In this document: in pieces, positions 14,700 to 17,034 of the stretch
Layout: every line of letters starts with the position of its first letter
How positions within the stretch are numbered: position 1 is the stretch's first letter
Assembly (NCBI GenBank): GCA_964478545.1
Contig: CAYZIS010000046.1
Span: 1 to 17,034, forward strand
DNA length: 17,034 nt
Reading direction: 5' to 3'
Source of the DNA: DQWO01 sp964478545
GTDB taxonomy: Bacteria > Desulfobacterota > Anaeroferrophillalia > Anaeroferrophillales > Anaeroferrophillaceae
Notes under the pieces: generated by a model
What the model saw: the letters and a program-made list of their open reading frames with translations, nothing else
Database searches by the model: none
Told to the model about the DNA's origin: nothing
Made by a program: the position numbers and the translations under genes

Positions 14700-16121
14700 A
14701 TGAAAACTTGGATGAAAATTTTACTTGCTTTCCTGCTTCTTTTCTCACCCACGACTATTTTTGCCAGTGGGCACATTACCACTTGGTCCGAAGAAACCGA
14801 TAGTCCGCCTTCTGGGGAATATTTCTTTGCCAACAACGAACCGACAAAATTTTGCGACCCCGCCTGGCCAAATCTGTCCCAAGATGAGTTAGGAGGATTG
14901 CGGACATGCATGCGGGCGAATTGCCCCTGTGACAAATTCTGGCTTTCCATCAGTATCATCTCGTATGCAACAGAAGCAGAAGCAGAAGCCCAGGCCGTAT
15001 GGAACACATTTAGCGGCAAAAAATGGATTCAGGATCTATTCATATATCATAGTGATTACATTGTTGTATCAGAGCCAAACCGCCTGGTCAAAAAGGGCGG
15101 GCTGTATATCGACAAATACGCTGGCTATGGCTTTCTAAACCTTTATGCTGTCTATCGGGGATGTCTGATCACTATAGACAGGACGAAAATATCTCCGGGA
15201 ATAGAAACCCCTCCGCTTTCAGTAGCTCAATCATGCTGGCAAGAGGCATATACTTATGCCAAAGCCCTTATTGACAGAAAACGTGGGGTGACGGGAAGCC
15301 CTCCAACCATCACATTTGAACCTTCCACTTATCCCGAGTTTCAGATGAATATCCTTGAGCAAAAAGGGTTCACGATAAAGATCCGGAAGGAAGACGGAGT
15401 GAAGGACAACCAGGGCAACTGGAAGCTGGATCTGTCCACCCTGATTTTTACAACGGATGGCATAGACAACTCCATGAACTTCATTAATACGGCCGCCAAC
15501 CAGGACATTATCTCCGCATCTGTCAATGAAAAGGAGGTTCGTATCAACATCATACCTGATCCGAAGGTGTTCATGTCGAAACAAAATGTATTTAACATCT
15601 TGCAGAATGGCGAGCATACCATCGGGCTCCAAATATGTGACACCGAAGGCCACTGTGGAAAGTCCGAATACACACTTTATTTCGGTCCCTTCATCCTTGT
15701 TGGATCGGTTACGGATCTGCGTTGCACTCAAGGAAAAGAACAACTGGACCTCGGAAGGATTGCTCTGGGGAATATGGGACACGCAAGCCCGTTGACCAGC
15801 CTTTACATGGCACTCATAAATGCTGATAAACCAGATGAATACTGGTGTATTGCAGAAGGGATGACCGGCGACGGATGGAAAGATTTTTTCTGGTGGGGAG
15901 GGGCTATAGGGTCGTTTATCGACGGGATATCCTTGCCTGAAGCTGCTTTTATAACGGCAGATCACTTTCCGTTGAATCTTCACTTCAGCATAGCAAAAGG
16001 TCAAGCTAAAATTGAGCGATTTCCTGCCGGGAATTACAGATTCGTCGCTCTTCTCATGGATTATATCAGCGGAGCGGAAAAATGGGATATTAAGGATGTC
16101 AAGACTTGCAGCTTACCATAA
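14700..16121 (+). CDS. Secreted protein of unknown function
   Basis: A 473-aa protein with a clear Sec signal peptide (MKTWMKILLAFLLLFSPTTI, then FA; likely cleavage after Ala22). The mature part carries 11 cysteines, four of them near the N-terminus (C52, C70, C75, C77; CMRANCPCDKF), suggesting disulfides or metal/cofactor binding. Residues ~225-330 look beta-rich and Ig-like (TTDGIDNSMNFINTAANQDI, HTIGLQICDTEGHCGKSEYT). No lipobox, LPxTG or membrane anchor was seen. GGGGAC precedes the ATG by about 6 nt. It stands alone between the rearranged locus and convergent small genes. I recognise no family; an exported periplasmic or extracellular role is the only supported inference. Confidence 0.75.
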   Translation: MKTWMKILLAFLLLFSPTTIFASGHITTWSEETDSPPSGEYFFANNEPTKFCDPAWPNLSQDELGGLRTCMRANCPCDKFWLSISIISYATEAEAEAQAVWNTFSGKKWIQDLFIYHSDYIVVSEPNRLVKKGGLYIDKYAGYGFLNLYAVYRGCLITIDRTKISPGIETPPLSVAQSCWQEAYTYAKALIDRKRGVTGSPPTITFEPSTYPEFQMNILEQKGFTIKIRKEDGVKDNQGNWKLDLSTLIFTTDGIDNSMNFINTAANQDIISASVNEKEVRINIIPDPKVFMSKQNVFNILQNGEHTIGLQICDTEGHCGKSEYTLYFGPFILVGSVTDLRCTQGKEQLDLGRIALGNMGHASPLTSLYMALINADKPDEYWCIAEGMTGDGWKDFFWWGGAIGSFIDGISLPEAAFITADHFPLNLHFSIAKGQAKIERFPAGNYRFVALLMDYISGAEKWDIKDVKTCSLP

Positions 16122-16192
16122 AGTAATGTTCCTCTGCTGATCATCTAATCAAAGCATATGCCTGGGAAACTTTTTGGCTAAGTGCGGCTTTT

Positions 16193-16522
16193 CTAAGCCC
16201 CAAAATTCGGTCCTTTGTTCAGCACCACAGGAAGCCATCTCGGTGATTTATATCTTCTAACGGTCTTCCACAAGGGTAGGTTCAACACACGACCATCAAT
16301 TACATAAGTTATTGGGTAAGTTACCTCCACCGATACAATCCCATCACGAATCAATTCATGAATTGCCCGAACAAAAGAATGACTTAGATTCATCCAGTAA
16401 ACACAATTATATCCAGAACGTCCCAAATGTTGATCACCCCTGGCCCCAGGTATTTTTTCAAGCTCCACAAAAGACACCATCCTACCTAATTTTTCAATCT
16501 TTGCTATGATCATCTTTTTCAT
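16193..16522 (-). CDS. Small hypothetical protein, possible winged-helix-like fold
   Basis: A 109-aa basic protein with a good RBS (AAAGGAG, 7 nt before ATG 16522). The N-terminal half (MKKMIIAKIEKLGRMVSFVE) and the segment FVRAIHELIRDGIVSVEVTY resemble the helices and wing of a small winged-helix domain. That is only a visual impression. It lies convergent to the secreted-protein gene and 25 nt downstream of a start-less ORF in the same direction. Confidence 0.6.
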   Translation of the reverse strand: MKKMIIAKIEKLGRMVSFVELEKIPGARGDQHLGRSGYNCVYWMNLSHSFVRAIHELIRDGIVSVEVTYPITYVIDGRVLNLPLWKTVRRYKSPRWLPVVLNKGPNFGA

Positions 16523-16547
16523 AATCTTACTCCTTTTAAGTAATTTG

Positions 16548-16820
16548 TCAGTAGATTCTCCTGTTATGGATTTTCTGAAGTTTTTCTTCCATTGAGCTGA
16601 AGAGCTTCTGTTGATCGGTTATTGCTTTCCACCATAAGCGGTTATACGTTGAATGATGCATTCCTTTAGGTCTAGGGGCAATAGGGACAGTCAGATTAGC
16701 TGAGGTTCCCAATTTGCTACGAACCTTCTGGATCCTCCGCAGAAGGAGATCGAACTTCCCCTCATTCCGGCTAGCATAAGTTAACCTCTCAACTTTCTGA
16801 CTTGAGTTAAATAATTGAAG
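16548..16820 (-). pseudogene. ORF remnant lacking a start codon
   Basis: The frame is open for 90 codons from the TAA at 16823-16821 to TGA 16550-16548. It encodes NEGKFDLLLRRIQKVRSKLG, then SANLTVPIAPRPKGMHHSTY, NRLWWKAITDQQ and a Lys-rich C-terminus. The PRPKGMHHSTYNRLWWKA stretch looks like a conserved motif in real protein sequence, but no ATG lies ahead of it. An ATG in another frame (near 16776, after GAGAGG) suggests a frameshift close to the start. Product unknown. Confidence 0.4.
16787..16803. repeat. 17-bp word shared (inverted) with 9513-9529
   Basis: The minus strand here reads AAGTCAGAAAGTTGAGA, identical to plus-strand 9513-9529. At 16788-16806 it also forms a small dyad CTCAA...TTGAG. 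A related word (TCAACTTTCCGAG) sits at 9379-9391, inverted relative to the 9513 copy, so the nonamer palindrome at 9426 is bracketed by it. Confidence 0.5.
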
Positions 16821-17018
16821 TTACAAGACTATTTCCCAATAAATTTCTGCTTGTTTTAATGAAGTCGATCGCGGCCCCCATAATTGCATCAATCATTGCC
16901 AAAATTGCGGCTTCAACAAATTCTCCAGAGCTGCGAACTTTGTCTAAAGCAAGAGCCAGCAATCTTTGCAATGCTTCAGCTAACCCATGTTTAACAAGAT
17001 TTCAGTAAAAAAGGTCAT
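16807..17018 (-). pseudogene. Small hydrophobic-helix ORF, apparently frameshifted
   Basis: ATG 17018 follows GGGGAGAA and encodes MTFFTEILLNMG before a TAG at 16982-16980. One base back, a second frame continues GLAEALQRLLALALDKVRSS, GEFVEAAILAMIDAIMGAAI and on to a TAA at 16809-16807. The smooth continuation suggests one ~70-aa protein broken by a single-base change near 16985-17000, or a sequencing error. The frameshift could also be translational at GTTAAAC, but that is not a standard heptamer. Product unknown. Confidence 0.4.
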
Positions 17019-17034
17019 TTTCTCCCCAATATTT

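Noticed and set aside
15231..16004. Minus-strand 257-codon open frame
   Set aside because: It lies wholly antisense to the secreted-protein gene, has no RBS or recognisable domains, and its composition fits a shadow frame.
16980..17018. Programmed -1 frameshift at GTTAAAC
   Set aside because: The heptamer is not of the X XXY YYZ form; ordinary mutation or a read error is a simpler explanation.

Overview
The window looks like a chromosomal segment of a Gram-negative, probably anaerobic or sulfate-/metal-reducing deltaproteobacterium (Desulfobacterota). This is inferred from gene content and intergenic style: a TolC-type outer-membrane segment, a fused ADP-forming acyl-CoA synthetase/GNAT protein, a CPA2 antiporter with a CBS partner, AmrS, and AT-rich intergenic repeats built on TTAGC, CACGAAG and CACAGAG cores. 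No rRNA, tRNA or CRISPR was seen.

Left part (1-5868, minus strand): two transcription units. The first is an 894-aa acyl-CoA synthetase (ADP-forming)/protein acetyltransferase followed after 4 nt by an edge-truncated gene. That gene fuses a periplasmic ABC-type substrate-binding domain to the start of a TolC-like channel. The second is a cation/proton antiporter and, 3 nt later, a two-CBS-domain protein.

Middle (6197-10500): on the plus strand, a Cys- and Trp-free helical repeat protein is followed by the radical-SAM gene amrS. A DUF72 gene lies tail-to-tail with amrS on the minus strand. A metallo-beta-lactamase-fold gene follows a patch of palindromic nonamer repeats.

Right part (10500-17034): a damaged region. 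A gene 8 nt downstream of the MBL gene is split by an IS3-family element with two orfs and an A9 frameshift site; removing the element at a repeated 7-bp word restores one ~390-codon reading frame. A cation-diffusion-facilitator gene has lost its 5' third and carries a 69-bp MITE-like insert. Upstream of it lie a start-less gene fragment, an intrinsic terminator and a sequence that matches the SAM-II (metA-type) S-adenosylmethionine riboswitch, with no methionine gene behind it in this window. Then come an unrecognised secreted protein (plus strand), a small unknown gene and two apparent gene remnants (minus strand).

Most notable: the apparently orphan SAM-II riboswitch with an AUG-UAA minimal ORF, the binding-protein/TolC fusion, and nested mobile-element scars. 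I found no convincing new defence or multi-gene system.
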